This document shows positions 33,804 through 42,274 of a stretch of DNA of 64,000 nt, piece by piece (within the stretch, counting starts at the first letter, position 1; the number at the start of each line of letters is the position of its first letter). Under the pieces are notes generated by a model. The model was not told the origin of the DNA, ran no database searches, and worked only from the letters and a program-made list of their open reading frames with translations. Made by a program: the position numbers and the translations under genes. Origin of the DNA: Rothia sp035916755 (GTDB taxonomy: Bacteria > Actinomycetota > Actinomycetes > Actinomycetales > Micrococcaceae); contig NZ_JAYWIX010000005.1 in NCBI RefSeq assembly GCF_035916755.1, forward strand, positions 62,001 to 126,000, in the 5' to 3' direction.

Positions 33804-34850
33804 TTATGCCTGACTTCTTTCAAACGGTTCTAATAGCAGACGGAGACGTTCCCGACCGGCTTCTGGGGAGTAGTTCTCATACCAACGCCAATAGGCAGAT
33901 GAGAGTTGAGCTTCGAAGGCTTCTACATTATTTCTCCGGTGGTCAAGAAGCTCTGTTATCTTCTGAACAAGTTCTTCAACATTGCCTGGGGAGAATACCC
34001 AGGGGTAATCTTCCCCTAGTACTTCAGGTAGGGCACCGGCATGTGAAATAATGAGGGGCTGCTGGGCACTCATAGCTTCAGCAGCAACCAATCCAAAGGA
34101 TTCCTCGGCCTCTGATGGAACCACCAGAATATCGGTTTGTGCAAAGAGTTCTTCAGGTTCAACCCAGCCTAGGAGGGTAACGTCCTTGCCCAGTTTGCTC
34201 AGGGATTCCTCAAGCTGGTGAGAACTCTTCTGGTCAATAAATTTTGCCTCCCCGCCAATGACCAGCTGAACCCGATATCCGCCTCTGTTGTTGAGTGTCT
34301 CTACGGCGCGGGCAAGCGTGTGGGTTCCCTTAATGAGGGAGGGGCGGCCTAGAAAACCTAGCCTAATCTGCTTCTGATCGGTTTGAAGCCGAGCAGCCCG
34401 AGGAAGCTCAGCAACCCAATTCTCAAAGGCAAGGCTGTCTTTAACCCGGGCAGCCACATAGTGGCTTGGCACGAGAACCTTGGCGGCCCCCCGCCGTGCA
34501 AGCCTCAGTGCATAACTTTGTAAGCCGCTAGGGAGCTGGTGGAGATGCACTATCCTATTTTTATCTCCTGCGGTAGCTAGGGACGGCAGGAGGCCATTAC
34601 ACCAGAGCAGTTTCTCCCTGTTCCGGGTACGCCAAAGGCCTAGTCCTGCCATGTAGGCCTTACGGTTCTGGGCAGGAATAGTGATGGTTGAAAAACCCTC
34701 ATCCCGGGCAGCTTCTATCAGCTCTGCTGGCTGGGCAGGGCCAATAACGGTGATCTGATGACCCAGTGACCTGGCAGCGCGGGCTAGGTGGAGAAGCATA
34801 ACCTCTCCCCCACCGATTTCCCCATTGTTGGAGGCGATGTAAAGTTCCAT
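33804..34850 (-). CDS. Glycosyltransferase family 4
   Basis: The 348-residue protein starts MELYIASNNGEIGGGEVMLLHLARA, with the glycine-rich acceptor-side loop. It continues with IRLGFLGRPSLIKGTHTLARA, VTLLGWVEPEELFAQTDILV and PSEAEESFGLVAAEAMSAQQPLI, the E-x7-E donor motif. It is 5 bases from the Wzy-like gene upstream, so the two are co-transcribed. The product is a cytoplasmic or membrane-associated GT-B enzyme; donor and acceptor are unknown. Confidence 0.92.
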   Translation of the reverse strand: MELYIASNNGEIGGGEVMLLHLARAARSLGHQITVIGPAQPAELIEAARDEGFSTITIPAQNRKAYMAGLGLWRTRNREKLLWCNGLLPSLATAGDKNRIVHLHQLPSGLQSYALRLARRGAAKVLVPSHYVAARVKDSLAFENWVAELPRAARLQTDQKQIRLGFLGRPSLIKGTHTLARAVETLNNRGGYRVQLVIGGEAKFIDQKSSHQLEESLSKLGKDVTLLGWVEPEELFAQTDILVVPSEAEESFGLVAAEAMSAQQPLIISHAGALPEVLGEDYPWVFSPGNVEELVQKITELLDHRRNNVEAFEAQLSSAYWRWYENYSPEAGRERLRLLLEPFERSQA

Positions 34851-34855
34851 CTGTC

Positions 34856-36103
34856 TTATATTTTCCGCTCAGCTAATTCTTTGTCGTACCCAAAGAGCCT
34901 GATGGATTGGTTCTCGTAACGCGTCACAACCCAGCTTCTTATGACATACCCCATACAGATAGCCCAGGGGGTAGTGTAAAAGACCTCCCCGAGACGTAGG
35001 GAGCATATCAGGAGGGCAATCCCCAATCCCTGGCCAATCACCTGGTAGATGGTCTGGTTCTTTCCCTTGGTCAGGGGCTGAACAGCGACAAACAGGGTTA
35101 CAGCAACCAGGCCCAAGGCCCAAATCCAGCCCCCCTCGACGAAGGCCGCCCAGTAGGAGTTATGAAAGAACCAGATACGTTCCTGAATACCATCGTAGAC
35201 GTAGGCCTCACCCAGCCCTTGACCAAAGAAACCTGTTTGCTGCACCTTAGCCCAAGACATTTCGTCAATACGGGCTCGTAGAGCATCTGTGCCGGTTCGA
35301 TCACCAAATACTGAAGCATCAGCGAAGTCCTCCGTGATAAAGCCGATGGCCCACCAAAAGATTCCCAGCAGGGCAACTTTACCCAGGGGGACTAGGCGCG
35401 GGGCAAGCAGAATCCAGAGATAGGCAAAAAGCAAGGCAGCCAGCGAGGTCCGAGATCCAGTCTCCCAAAGCAAGAAGCAGGCTATAACCAGCACCACTAC
35501 CTGCTGCCACCGCTTAACTAGAGCAGCCATGACCAGGAGGGCAAAAAGTGCATGAACCAGGCCCGCATAGTTTTTATCCAGCAGATAGCCGGTCAGATAC
35601 CCCCCATAGCTGTCAGGTGCAAGGCCTGCAAAAAATAATCCAGCATTAACGAGAAGGGCAGCCGAGTAACCCAAGATAGCTGATCTTAAGTGAATCTGCC
35701 CTACAGCTATCACGTAGATAAGTACAGTAGTGGCAAGAAGACGTAGCAGGCGTCTTGTCCAGTCAGCTGCATACTCACTGGGGTCAGCAAAGGCTGATAC
35801 CACCGCAACGTAAGCAAGTAAAAGGGCAAGGAAGGCAAAAACCTTGGACCACTTACCCAGCTCAAAGACCGCTTTGCGGGTCAGAGCGTAGCCAAGGATG
35901 ATAAAAATCATGAGCTGGTTAAAAGGTAAACCGAGTCCCGGTACATGCTGCCCATAAATCAGTGAAGCAAAGAGCAGGAACTCCGGCAGACGGATTTGTG
36001 ATGCCTGGATCTTGGCCCTATCACCGGCTTCACGGGCTAGCTCCCCTAGGGTGCGGTCGCCCATAGTGAGCTTGCCCTGGTCTGATACACCAATCAGCGA
36101 CAT
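34856..36103 (-). CDS. O-antigen polymerase/ligase-like membrane protein (second Wzy-like)
   Basis: The 415-residue protein has about ten hydrophobic helices and the Wzy/WaaL layout. SRTSLAALLFAYLWILLAP and a loop with GQGLGEAYVYDGIQ and WFFHNSYWAAFVEGGW (the typical H-N-x-x-x segment) fit the Wzy_C region. It is 2 bases from the GT4 upstream. The operon it belongs to has no flippase gene, so it may depend on the flippase at 12652 or the ABC exporter at 52616. Confidence 0.82.
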   Translation of the reverse strand: MSLIGVSDQGKLTMGDRTLGELAREAGDRAKIQASQIRLPEFLLFASLIYGQHVPGLGLPFNQLMIFIILGYALTRKAVFELGKWSKVFAFLALLLAYVAVVSAFADPSEYAADWTRRLLRLLATTVLIYVIAVGQIHLRSAILGYSAALLVNAGLFFAGLAPDSYGGYLTGYLLDKNYAGLVHALFALLVMAALVKRWQQVVVLVIACFLLWETGSRTSLAALLFAYLWILLAPRLVPLGKVALLGIFWWAIGFITEDFADASVFGDRTGTDALRARIDEMSWAKVQQTGFFGQGLGEAYVYDGIQERIWFFHNSYWAAFVEGGWIWALGLVAVTLFVAVQPLTKGKNQTIYQVIGQGLGIALLICSLRLGEVFYTTPWAICMGYVIRSWVVTRYENQSIRLFGYDKELAERKI

Positions 36104-36105
36104 AT

Positions 36106-37233
36106 TCAGCCTACCTTCCGGTAGAGATTAGCTATTGCCTGCCCCATGCCAGCCTTACTGATCCAGTTCATGGGCTCAGATCTATCTTGCCGGGAGGTTA
36201 GAATCTTCTGGGCTACAGTAGCTGCAGCAACTTCTCGTTTCATCTGGTTCAGGGCTGGTACCAGCTCAGACCCGTCAAGAATTTCTGGGTTACCGCCCAC
36301 AGCAGTCGCAACAACAGCTAGCCTGGCTGCCTTAGCGTCCAGCAGGGTGTAGGAGCAATTCTCCCAGACCGAGAGTTGAACCAGCACATCAGCCCGGCCC
36401 ATAGCCTCGATGGGGTTAACAAAACCGGGGAAGGTTACCGATTCTTCAAGCCCTAGCTCGGCTGCCTGCTGTGTCAGGGACTCTTGTAGCTCACCGGTTC
36501 CAGCGATTTCTAGGCTTGCTCCTGGCACTTCTTGACGCACCTGTGCAAAGGCCTCGACCAGAATATCCAGGCCTTTTTCAGGTGCTAGACGCGATAGGGA
36601 AAGCACACGAAGAGCCCCCTCCCAGGCTTCTACCCGGTGGCCAGCAACAGCTTGCTGGGTTTCGGCTGCATTAATCCCGTTATAGACCACGTCGACACCC
36701 CGAGCGCCCCACTTCCGCTTCATCTGGTCAGCAGTTGAGCGCGATACAGCGATTTTGCCGTCAGTGCCCCAGAGCCGTACCCGGTGAACGGTTTCCATCA
36801 GACGTGACCGCCAGGAGGCACCATGGTAGACCGTATCGTCCCCTGCTATACCGTGCTCTGTGGTGAACAGCGTTGGCACGTAGGTTCCGCGGCGTACTAG
36901 TTTTCGGGCTTTCCGCAGGTTGACAGTTGCTGCTGCCACTACGTCGGCATAGGCCAGGTGCGAGTGGACGATGGCAGGTTTTAGTTCGTCGATCAGGGTA
37001 TTGAGGGTGCGTAAGGAGGCCCCAAATCCAGCGCCTGTACCAAAATTGGCTTCGCGGACGTCCGCCCCCAGCTCTTTGAGACGCGCGGAAAGGGTGCCGG
37101 CGGGGCAGAGAATTACGAGATGGTAGCCGGGTAGCCCGGCCTCAGCGATGTCGCTGATATGCCGGGCTACCCCGCCAAATTCGGGTACCGGTACGCAGTG
37201 CAGCGCTATCGGCAGGCTGGAATTTACAGCCAC
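36106..37233 (-). CDS. Glycosyltransferase family 4
   Basis: This 375-residue GT-B protein has VPVPEFGGVARHISDIAEAGL, with the glycine-rich acceptor loop. LRVLSLSRLAPEKGLDILVEAF, ESVTFPGFVNPIEAMGRADVLV and a WENCSYTLLDAKAARLAVVATAVGG segment (in part) form the donor half. The usual E-x7-E reads S-x-T-L-L-D-A-K, so the second-glutamate position is altered. The start is GTG. It overlaps the NeuB fusion gene by 10 bases. Confidence 0.88.
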   Translation of the reverse strand: MAVNSSLPIALHCVPVPEFGGVARHISDIAEAGLPGYHLVILCPAGTLSARLKELGADVREANFGTGAGFGASLRTLNTLIDELKPAIVHSHLAYADVVAAATVNLRKARKLVRRGTYVPTLFTTEHGIAGDDTVYHGASWRSRLMETVHRVRLWGTDGKIAVSRSTADQMKRKWGARGVDVVYNGINAAETQQAVAGHRVEAWEGALRVLSLSRLAPEKGLDILVEAFAQVRQEVPGASLEIAGTGELQESLTQQAAELGLEESVTFPGFVNPIEAMGRADVLVQLSVWENCSYTLLDAKAARLAVVATAVGGNPEILDGSELVPALNQMKREVAAATVAQKILTSRQDRSEPMNWISKAGMGQAIANLYRKVG

Positions 37234-39467
37234 TTTTCGAGCCTATCCAGAGCGGTGAAGAAGCCTTCGCCGTTGTTGACGTGCCCCTGCCAGATTTCGG
37301 GAATGAAGGATGAGTTAGGGGTCAGTTCCCGCAGCTGCTTGCCGAGGGCTGCCCAGTCCACGTCGCCTTCACCGACCTGAACGCCTTCGCCGTCCACGCC
37401 GATGCCGTCTACCAGGTGCAGGTGGATGGAGCGAGGAGCCAGCAGCTCGACGGCCTCGGAAAGCGGAATCTTGAGGAAGTTAGCCGCCAGCATGGTATGG
37501 GAGATATCCAGGCAGAGGGCGGTGTTGTAGGTGTCGGAGAATTCAGCGGTGTCCTTGGGGTCAAGGAAGAGGTTGTGGTACTGCTGACCACCCATGAGCC
37601 AGGGGTAGGGAGGCAGGGTCTGGGCCGCGATACGCACGCCCGAGGTATCGAGCTTGGTCAGGGCCTCGCCGATGCGCTCATACTTATCGGCGCGGGCGGA
37701 CGGTGCGATGTGGCCGTCCTTGGTGAAGCCGCCCATGGTGACGACCATGACCGGGTCGTCGTCCACGGTGAAGTATCGGGTCAAATCGCGGGTGATGTCG
37801 ATGGTGCGCTGGACCTCTGCAATAGAGCGTTCCCAGGTTTCCTGGTCCCGGGAAGCCAGGTCTACCAGGAAGTCACCGGCGAAGAGGTCGGGCAAATGGG
37901 TGGTAAAGGACATGTCGAGCTTGCGGTCGAAGACCTCGTCGATGTTGACTTCTAGGTCCTTGTAGGAGAAGTGGAACTCCAGGAAGTCAGGTTCGGCGTC
38001 CTCAATCAGGGGCTTGTAGTCGTGGTAGCGGACGGGCAGGCCCCAGGGGCGGTCAAACTTGAAGTCGCGGCGGGTCACCAGGTCGTCCTTCAGATCACCC
38101 TCGAAGAAGAAGGAGCCTGCTTCGACTTCACGCTGCATGGTGCGGCCCAGCAGCTGGGGCAGGTAGTTGGGCTGCAGGCCACGGCCGGGTGACTTGACCT
38201 CGACGTCCGCCTCGGTCACCACCTCACCCTTTGCGATGGTGCGGGTAGCAACCAGAGACTTAGCCAGGTTCACGCGGTTCATGAGCTCGCCGGTTGAGAC
38301 CTCGCGGGGGGCTGAGGTACCGATAGATTCCTCTACCTCACGAATCTGCTGCACCATAGCCTTGAACTCGTCAGGCAGCAGGGAGACGGTGTGGTCGTTA
38401 CCTTCGAGGGTCTTATCGATGGTGAAGTGCTTTTCAATAATCTTGGCACCGCGGGCAACGGCCGCGATGGGCACGTGGTAGCCACGTTCGTGGCCCGAGT
38501 AGCCCACCAGGCACTGGCCGATGTCAGCCAGGCGATCCATGTAGGCCAGGTTGACGTCCTTGAAGGGCGCGGGGTAGGTGGACTGGCACTGCAGCAGGGC
38601 GTAGGAGGCGCCCAGGGAGCGCAGCAGGTTAACCGACTCGCGGATCTCTTCTTCGCGGCTCATACCGGTGGAGACCAGCATGGGCAGACCGCGGGATGCC
38701 ATGTCGCGGAGCAGTTCATGGTTGGTCAGGTCAGCTGAGGCGACCTTGAGACCCTGAATACCGTAGTCGACCAGGGCCTGCACCGAGGGGCCGTCCCAGG
38801 GGGTGCACATGATGTCCATATCGTGCTGTTTGACGTGGTCAAAGACCTCGTACATCTGGTCTACGGTCAGGGAGAAACGGGAGAGCAGATCGAGGGTATA
38901 CTGAACGCCCAGGTCTTCGCCGGCTGACTTTGAGCCCTTCTGGCGGTAGAGGGCGTCCATGTCACGGAGCTGGAACTTAACGGCGTCTGCACCGGTATCA
39001 ACTGCCAGGTCAACCAGGCGCTTAGCCAGGTCAACGTCGCCCTGGTGGTTGTTGCCGATTTCGGCGATGATGAAGGAGGGTGAGTCTTCGGTGATTTCAG
39101 TGCGACCGATACGCAGCACGTTCTGCTCGTCCATGGCGATAGCAACCAGGTGGCCGCGTTCGTCGACCAGGGGAAGGTGGCTAATGCCCTTGGCGAACTC
39201 GCCCTGGAGATCTGCCGGTTCTGAACCGATAGGGGCGGTCTTGACACCCCGATTAGCTACCTCGAGGGCACTAGTTTCGAGGGACGCGGTGGGGTTAGCG
39301 ATGAGCCAGCGGCGGAAGTCGCCGTCTGATAGGGCCCCCTTAAGCACACCTGATTCGTTGACCAGGAAGATAATGCGCTGCCCGTTAGCAGAAATTTTCT
39401 GCAGAGCGGTAAGTACCGGGTCCTCAGAGAAAACGATGTAGGGAGTGATATTGCGTTCGATAATCAT
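37224..39467 (-). CDS. Four-domain NeuB-type nonulosonate synthase fusion (CBS pair, NeuB, SAF, TIM-barrel isomerase)
   Basis: The 747-residue protein has four parts. Residues 1-120 are two CBS repeats (LKGALSDGDFRRWL; ISHLPLVDERGHL), a possible nucleotide-binding regulator. Residues 131-385 are the NeuB barrel: FIIAEIGNNHQGDVDLAKRL, KFQ, VSTGMS, YSGHERGYHVPIAAVARGA and IEKHFTID. Residues 400-460 are a SAF domain. From 470 to the end is a xylose-isomerase-like TIM barrel, LEFHFSYKDLEVNID and LDISHTMLAANF. NeuB enzymes condense phosphoenolpyruvate with a six-carbon sugar to give a nine-carbon acid. The C-terminal barrel could produce or change the sugar substrate; this is inferred. neuA is 5 bases upstream. 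Confidence 0.9.
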   Translation of the reverse strand: MIIERNITPYIVFSEDPVLTALQKISANGQRIIFLVNESGVLKGALSDGDFRRWLIANPTASLETSALEVANRGVKTAPIGSEPADLQGEFAKGISHLPLVDERGHLVAIAMDEQNVLRIGRTEITEDSPSFIIAEIGNNHQGDVDLAKRLVDLAVDTGADAVKFQLRDMDALYRQKGSKSAGEDLGVQYTLDLLSRFSLTVDQMYEVFDHVKQHDMDIMCTPWDGPSVQALVDYGIQGLKVASADLTNHELLRDMASRGLPMLVSTGMSREEEIRESVNLLRSLGASYALLQCQSTYPAPFKDVNLAYMDRLADIGQCLVGYSGHERGYHVPIAAVARGAKIIEKHFTIDKTLEGNDHTVSLLPDEFKAMVQQIREVEESIGTSAPREVSTGELMNRVNLAKSLVATRTIAKGEVVTEADVEVKSPGRGLQPNYLPQLLGRTMQREVEAGSFFFEGDLKDDLVTRRDFKFDRPWGLPVRYHDYKPLIEDAEPDFLEFHFSYKDLEVNIDEVFDRKLDMSFTTHLPDLFAGDFLVDLASRDQETWERSIAEVQRTIDITRDLTRYFTVDDDPVMVVTMGGFTKDGHIAPSARADKYERIGEALTKLDTSGVRIAAQTLPPYPWLMGGQQYHNLFLDPKDTAEFSDTYNTALCLDISHTMLAANFLKIPLSEAVELLAPRSIHLHLVDGIGVDGEGVQVGEGDVDWAALGKQLRELTPNSSFIPEIWQGHVNNGEGFFTALDRLEKWL

Positions 39468-39472
39468 GGTTT

Positions 39473-40192
39473 TTAGCCTTCATTTTCTTCTGATGCGAGT
39501 GTGGTGAGCAGTTGATGTTCTGCGACGGAGAAGTCGATGGGGGCGTCAATGTCTACACCTTCGACCTCATCGAGCATGAAGAGTTCGATATCGCCGCCAA
39601 GACGATTGTGCAGGGTTTCGTAGAGCTCGGTCTTGGTAATGTACATGGAGCCGTTTTCGCGGTAACGGAAAGTCTCACGGGTGAGTTCCTGACGGCGGGG
39701 TCGGGCCATGACCTCGTACTGGGCGGTTGGCGGCTCGGTGGCAGCCCAGATAAAGGGGCCGATGGGGATAACACCCACCATAGAATCTGATGCAGAGGCA
39801 GCAAACTGGCGAATAGCGCGAGCCAGGGTGCCGGGCAAGCGGACGGGTGAGGTCGCCTGCAGGAGCATGACGGCGTCCGGACGCTTGCCCGCAGCTGTGT
39901 AGAACTCAATAGCGTGCTCAATCACCGGCTCTGTGGCAGTGGTGTCTTCTGCCAGATGAGCCGGGCGCGTGAAGGGCACCTCTGCCCCGTACTGGCGGGC
40001 AATATCAGCTAGCTCAGCGTCATCGGTTGAGACCAGCACGTCAACCAGGTGCTCGCCTTCCAGCTCGGCCTTTGCCGCAAGGGCCTGCTCGATGGTCCAG
40101 GCAACCAGGGGCTTACCCGCAATGGGCTTCAGGTTCTTACGGGGGATTCCCTTGGACCCGCCGCGAACGGGTATCACGCAGAGAATACGCAT
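39473..40192 (-). CDS. neuA: CMP-nonulosonate (acylneuraminate) cytidylyltransferase
   Basis: The 239-residue protein begins with VIPVRGGSKGIPRKNLKPIAGKPLVAW, the CTP-binding motif of the NeuA/KdsB family (quoted in part). VDVLVSTDDAELADIARQYGAEV and VMLLQATSPVRLPG follow. It activates the product of the NeuB fusion with CMP so that a glycosyltransferase can use it. Specificity among neuraminate, legionaminate, pseudaminate or Kdn is not readable from this sequence. Five bases separate it from the NeuB fusion gene. Confidence 0.93.
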   Translation of the reverse strand: MRILCVIPVRGGSKGIPRKNLKPIAGKPLVAWTIEQALAAKAELEGEHLVDVLVSTDDAELADIARQYGAEVPFTRPAHLAEDTTATEPVIEHAIEFYTAAGKRPDAVMLLQATSPVRLPGTLARAIRQFAASASDSMVGVIPIGPFIWAATEPPTAQYEVMARPRRQELTRETFRYRENGSMYITKTELYETLHNRLGGDIELFMLDEVEGVDIDAPIDFSVAEHQLLTTLASEENEG

Positions 40193-40199
40193 GGTTCTA

Positions 40200-41276
40200 T
40201 TAGCTCTCCAATGATTGAGTGAGATATTCAGCTATTTGCTGGGCTGGCTCCCTGTCAGGAAGCTGCGGCGCAGGTGTGGGTTCGCTCCCCCACTGGTTCA
40301 TGCCGTAGCGATCCCAAAATTCCTTCAACCAGACTGGCGGGTGGGGGTGATAGACCCAGGCAGGTACCCCACGGAGGGCTGCTTCTAAGACACCTGTTGA
40401 AAATATTGACACAACCGGGCTATCAACCTGATTGAGAGGTCGCCTTGACGAATCAATGGTAGTGCCTAGTCTACCCATAAGAGAGTGGGTTAAGCGGGAA
40501 AGTTTATCTTTCTCACTAGGGTGGGGTCGGTAGATTGCCCGATGCTGACGCACAAACCGCAGACTCGCGTAAGCAAAAGAAGCCCTGGGAAGTTCGGCCC
40601 CGTGCATCTGCCCCAGAAAAATCGGGGTCTCTGAGACCTGGGCAGGGTCTACCTTAGGTTTCTGGGCGGCCTCCCAAAAAAGCTGGGAACCGACCACATG
40701 GTAGGTCACATCCTTACGCCCTGAAATCCAAAACTCTGCATCAGCCTGGCTAAAGGCAAGCAGGTGAGTTCCAGGAGCTAGGGGCGGGGCATAGGGGGTA
40801 TGCAGCCCGTGTTGGACGGTCACAAAGCGAGCGCCGGTGCGCTGAGCTAGACGGTAGGCAGCAGCTCCCCAGGCCATGTAGTGCCCCAGGGCAAGAACAT
40901 GGCGTAAATTCCCTAAGGAAGAGTCAAGGTCGGTCTCCGCTAGGGATGTAACTTCCCACTCTCCATCTGGAAGATGTTCAGTAACTTCCTCCGGAGCCCA
41001 CACCGCATAGGATCCATACGCCAGCCACTTAGCCGGTCGGATCAAAGAGCCCAAAGAGGTAGGCGAGGTCGAATCTAAAGCGATAAGGGTTTGCAGATCG
41101 CTTCCGGCAGGTAGGTGCAAGAAGCCGGTGACAGAAGCCGGTGCACCACTAGCCACCTTATGACCGCGAACTCGCGCTGCCGCGTCCTTAAGGGCATTTT
41201 TGCCCCGGCGCAGTAGGTGGGTATTAGCCTGCCACCTGCTCCAGGCTTCCAGATCTTCGGGGTAGATTAGGCCCAT
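40200..41276 (-). CDS. Putative GT-B glycosyltransferase with an HP motif (sialyl/polyol-phosphate transferase-like)
   Basis: I recognise a GT-B outline in this 358-residue protein, not a named family. VTVQHGLHTPYAPP has the histidine-glycine pair seen in CDP-glycerol transferase-like and polysialyltransferase folds. AIYRPHPSEKDKLSR contains an HP motif, and VSIFSTGVLEAALRGVPAWVY is a C-terminal nucleotide-binding segment. The gene is eight bases from neuA, so transfer from CMP-nonulosonate is the best guess. A polysialyltransferase assignment is possible but unproved, because the D/E-D/E-G motif is not clear. It overlaps the next gene by 10 bases. Confidence 0.6.
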   Translation of the reverse strand: MGLIYPEDLEAWSRWQANTHLLRRGKNALKDAAARVRGHKVASGAPASVTGFLHLPAGSDLQTLIALDSTSPTSLGSLIRPAKWLAYGSYAVWAPEEVTEHLPDGEWEVTSLAETDLDSSLGNLRHVLALGHYMAWGAAAYRLAQRTGARFVTVQHGLHTPYAPPLAPGTHLLAFSQADAEFWISGRKDVTYHVVGSQLFWEAAQKPKVDPAQVSETPIFLGQMHGAELPRASFAYASLRFVRQHRAIYRPHPSEKDKLSRLTHSLMGRLGTTIDSSRRPLNQVDSPVVSIFSTGVLEAALRGVPAWVYHPHPPVWLKEFWDRYGMNQWGSEPTPAPQLPDREPAQQIAEYLTQSLES

Positions 41277-42274
41277 AGGGTATCCATCTTCTGTGCGCGG
41301 TGGAAGAAAGTATGTTCAGCCTGACTGCGTTTGAGGCCTGCCTCCCGGATTGAGTCACTCCAGCTGGGGTCAGCGATAATACGCTGGCACAGCTCAATCA
41401 GTTCCTCAGTGCTCTGGTAGAGAAGCACCTCAGAACCAACCTCATAAAACTCTTCTACATCGGGGCGGTCAATGAGCTGGAGCCCGTTCATACCGGGAAC
41501 CTCGAAGGTGCGCATGGCCAAACCCGCCTGTAAACCGTGTACGTTGAGGCAGGCAGCTGCAGCTGCCTGCACCCTGTAGGCCTCTGCCAGGGGGATATCT
41601 CGTTCAGCGGGCAGGTCTGGGCGTTTAAGCTCCCAGGTGCGTAGCCGGTCAAAGGGGTGGTGGGACCAGGCCCGCCCATAAACACGTACCGGCACACCAG
41701 CACCCTTAAGGGCCAGCATCATCTGCTCCCGATTCTCGTAGCGGGAGCCCACAAAAACAATTTCGGGGACGCGGGTAGTGGGGAAGTCTGCCAGCTTAGG
41801 GTCATAGCCATTGGCTACGAAGTGGGCATTGATGCCTTCTGCAGCAAACTCCTCAGCCTCAGAGCGGGCATAGCTAACTACTGTAGGCAGGCTACGGAGG
41901 AAGTCCCTGGTGTAGCGGTGGCGTTTGAGATCATCGTAGAGCCAAAGAATATAGGGAATCTTGCAAGCGGTGACAGCCTGCCAGAAGTCATCACCCAAGG
42001 TATCTGCCTTAATAACAATGAGCTTATCAGGGTTTACCTCACCAAGAACCTGAAGGGCCTTGGTGGTAGCTGCTCTCTCTGCTGCCCTCTGCCCATCAAA
42101 GCCAATCTTTGACGGTAGCTCATAGAGGGCCTTATTACGGACCTTATCTTTGACGGTGTCAAAAGCATCGTAGCGATGGACTGTCACCTCATAGCCCAGC
42201 TGGGCAAAGCCATCTGCAATGGAGTAACAGTAGCCGTGGAAAGCGGGGCTAATGATGAGAAGTTTTTCTGCCAT
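41267..42274 (-). CDS. CgeB-like glycosyltransferase
   Basis: The 335-residue protein has the outline of CgeB/spore-maturation-type GT-B proteins. SPAFHGYCYSIADGFAQLGYEVT opens it, ILWLYDDLKRHRYTRDFLRSL and VVSYARSEAEEF follow, and AHFVANGYDPKLADFP and IVFVGSRYENREQMM form the middle. ACLNVHGLQAGLAMRTFEVPGMNGLQLIDR (in part) is the donor-binding segment typical of that family. Downstream overlap with the HP-motif transferase suggests coupled synthesis. The sugar is unknown. Confidence 0.82.
   Translation of the reverse strand: MAEKLLIISPAFHGYCYSIADGFAQLGYEVTVHRYDAFDTVKDKVRNKALYELPSKIGFDGQRAAERAATTKALQVLGEVNPDKLIVIKADTLGDDFWQAVTACKIPYILWLYDDLKRHRYTRDFLRSLPTVVSYARSEAEEFAAEGINAHFVANGYDPKLADFPTTRVPEIVFVGSRYENREQMMLALKGAGVPVRVYGRAWSHHPFDRLRTWELKRPDLPAERDIPLAEAYRVQAAAAACLNVHGLQAGLAMRTFEVPGMNGLQLIDRPDVEEFYEVGSEVLLYQSTEELIELCQRIIADPSWSDSIREAGLKRSQAEHTFFHRAQKMDTLWA

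Noticed and set aside
40200..41276. Definite polysialyltransferase
   Set aside because: The HP motif is present, but the acidic D/E-D/E-G motif is not clear. Only a general GT-B call is supported.
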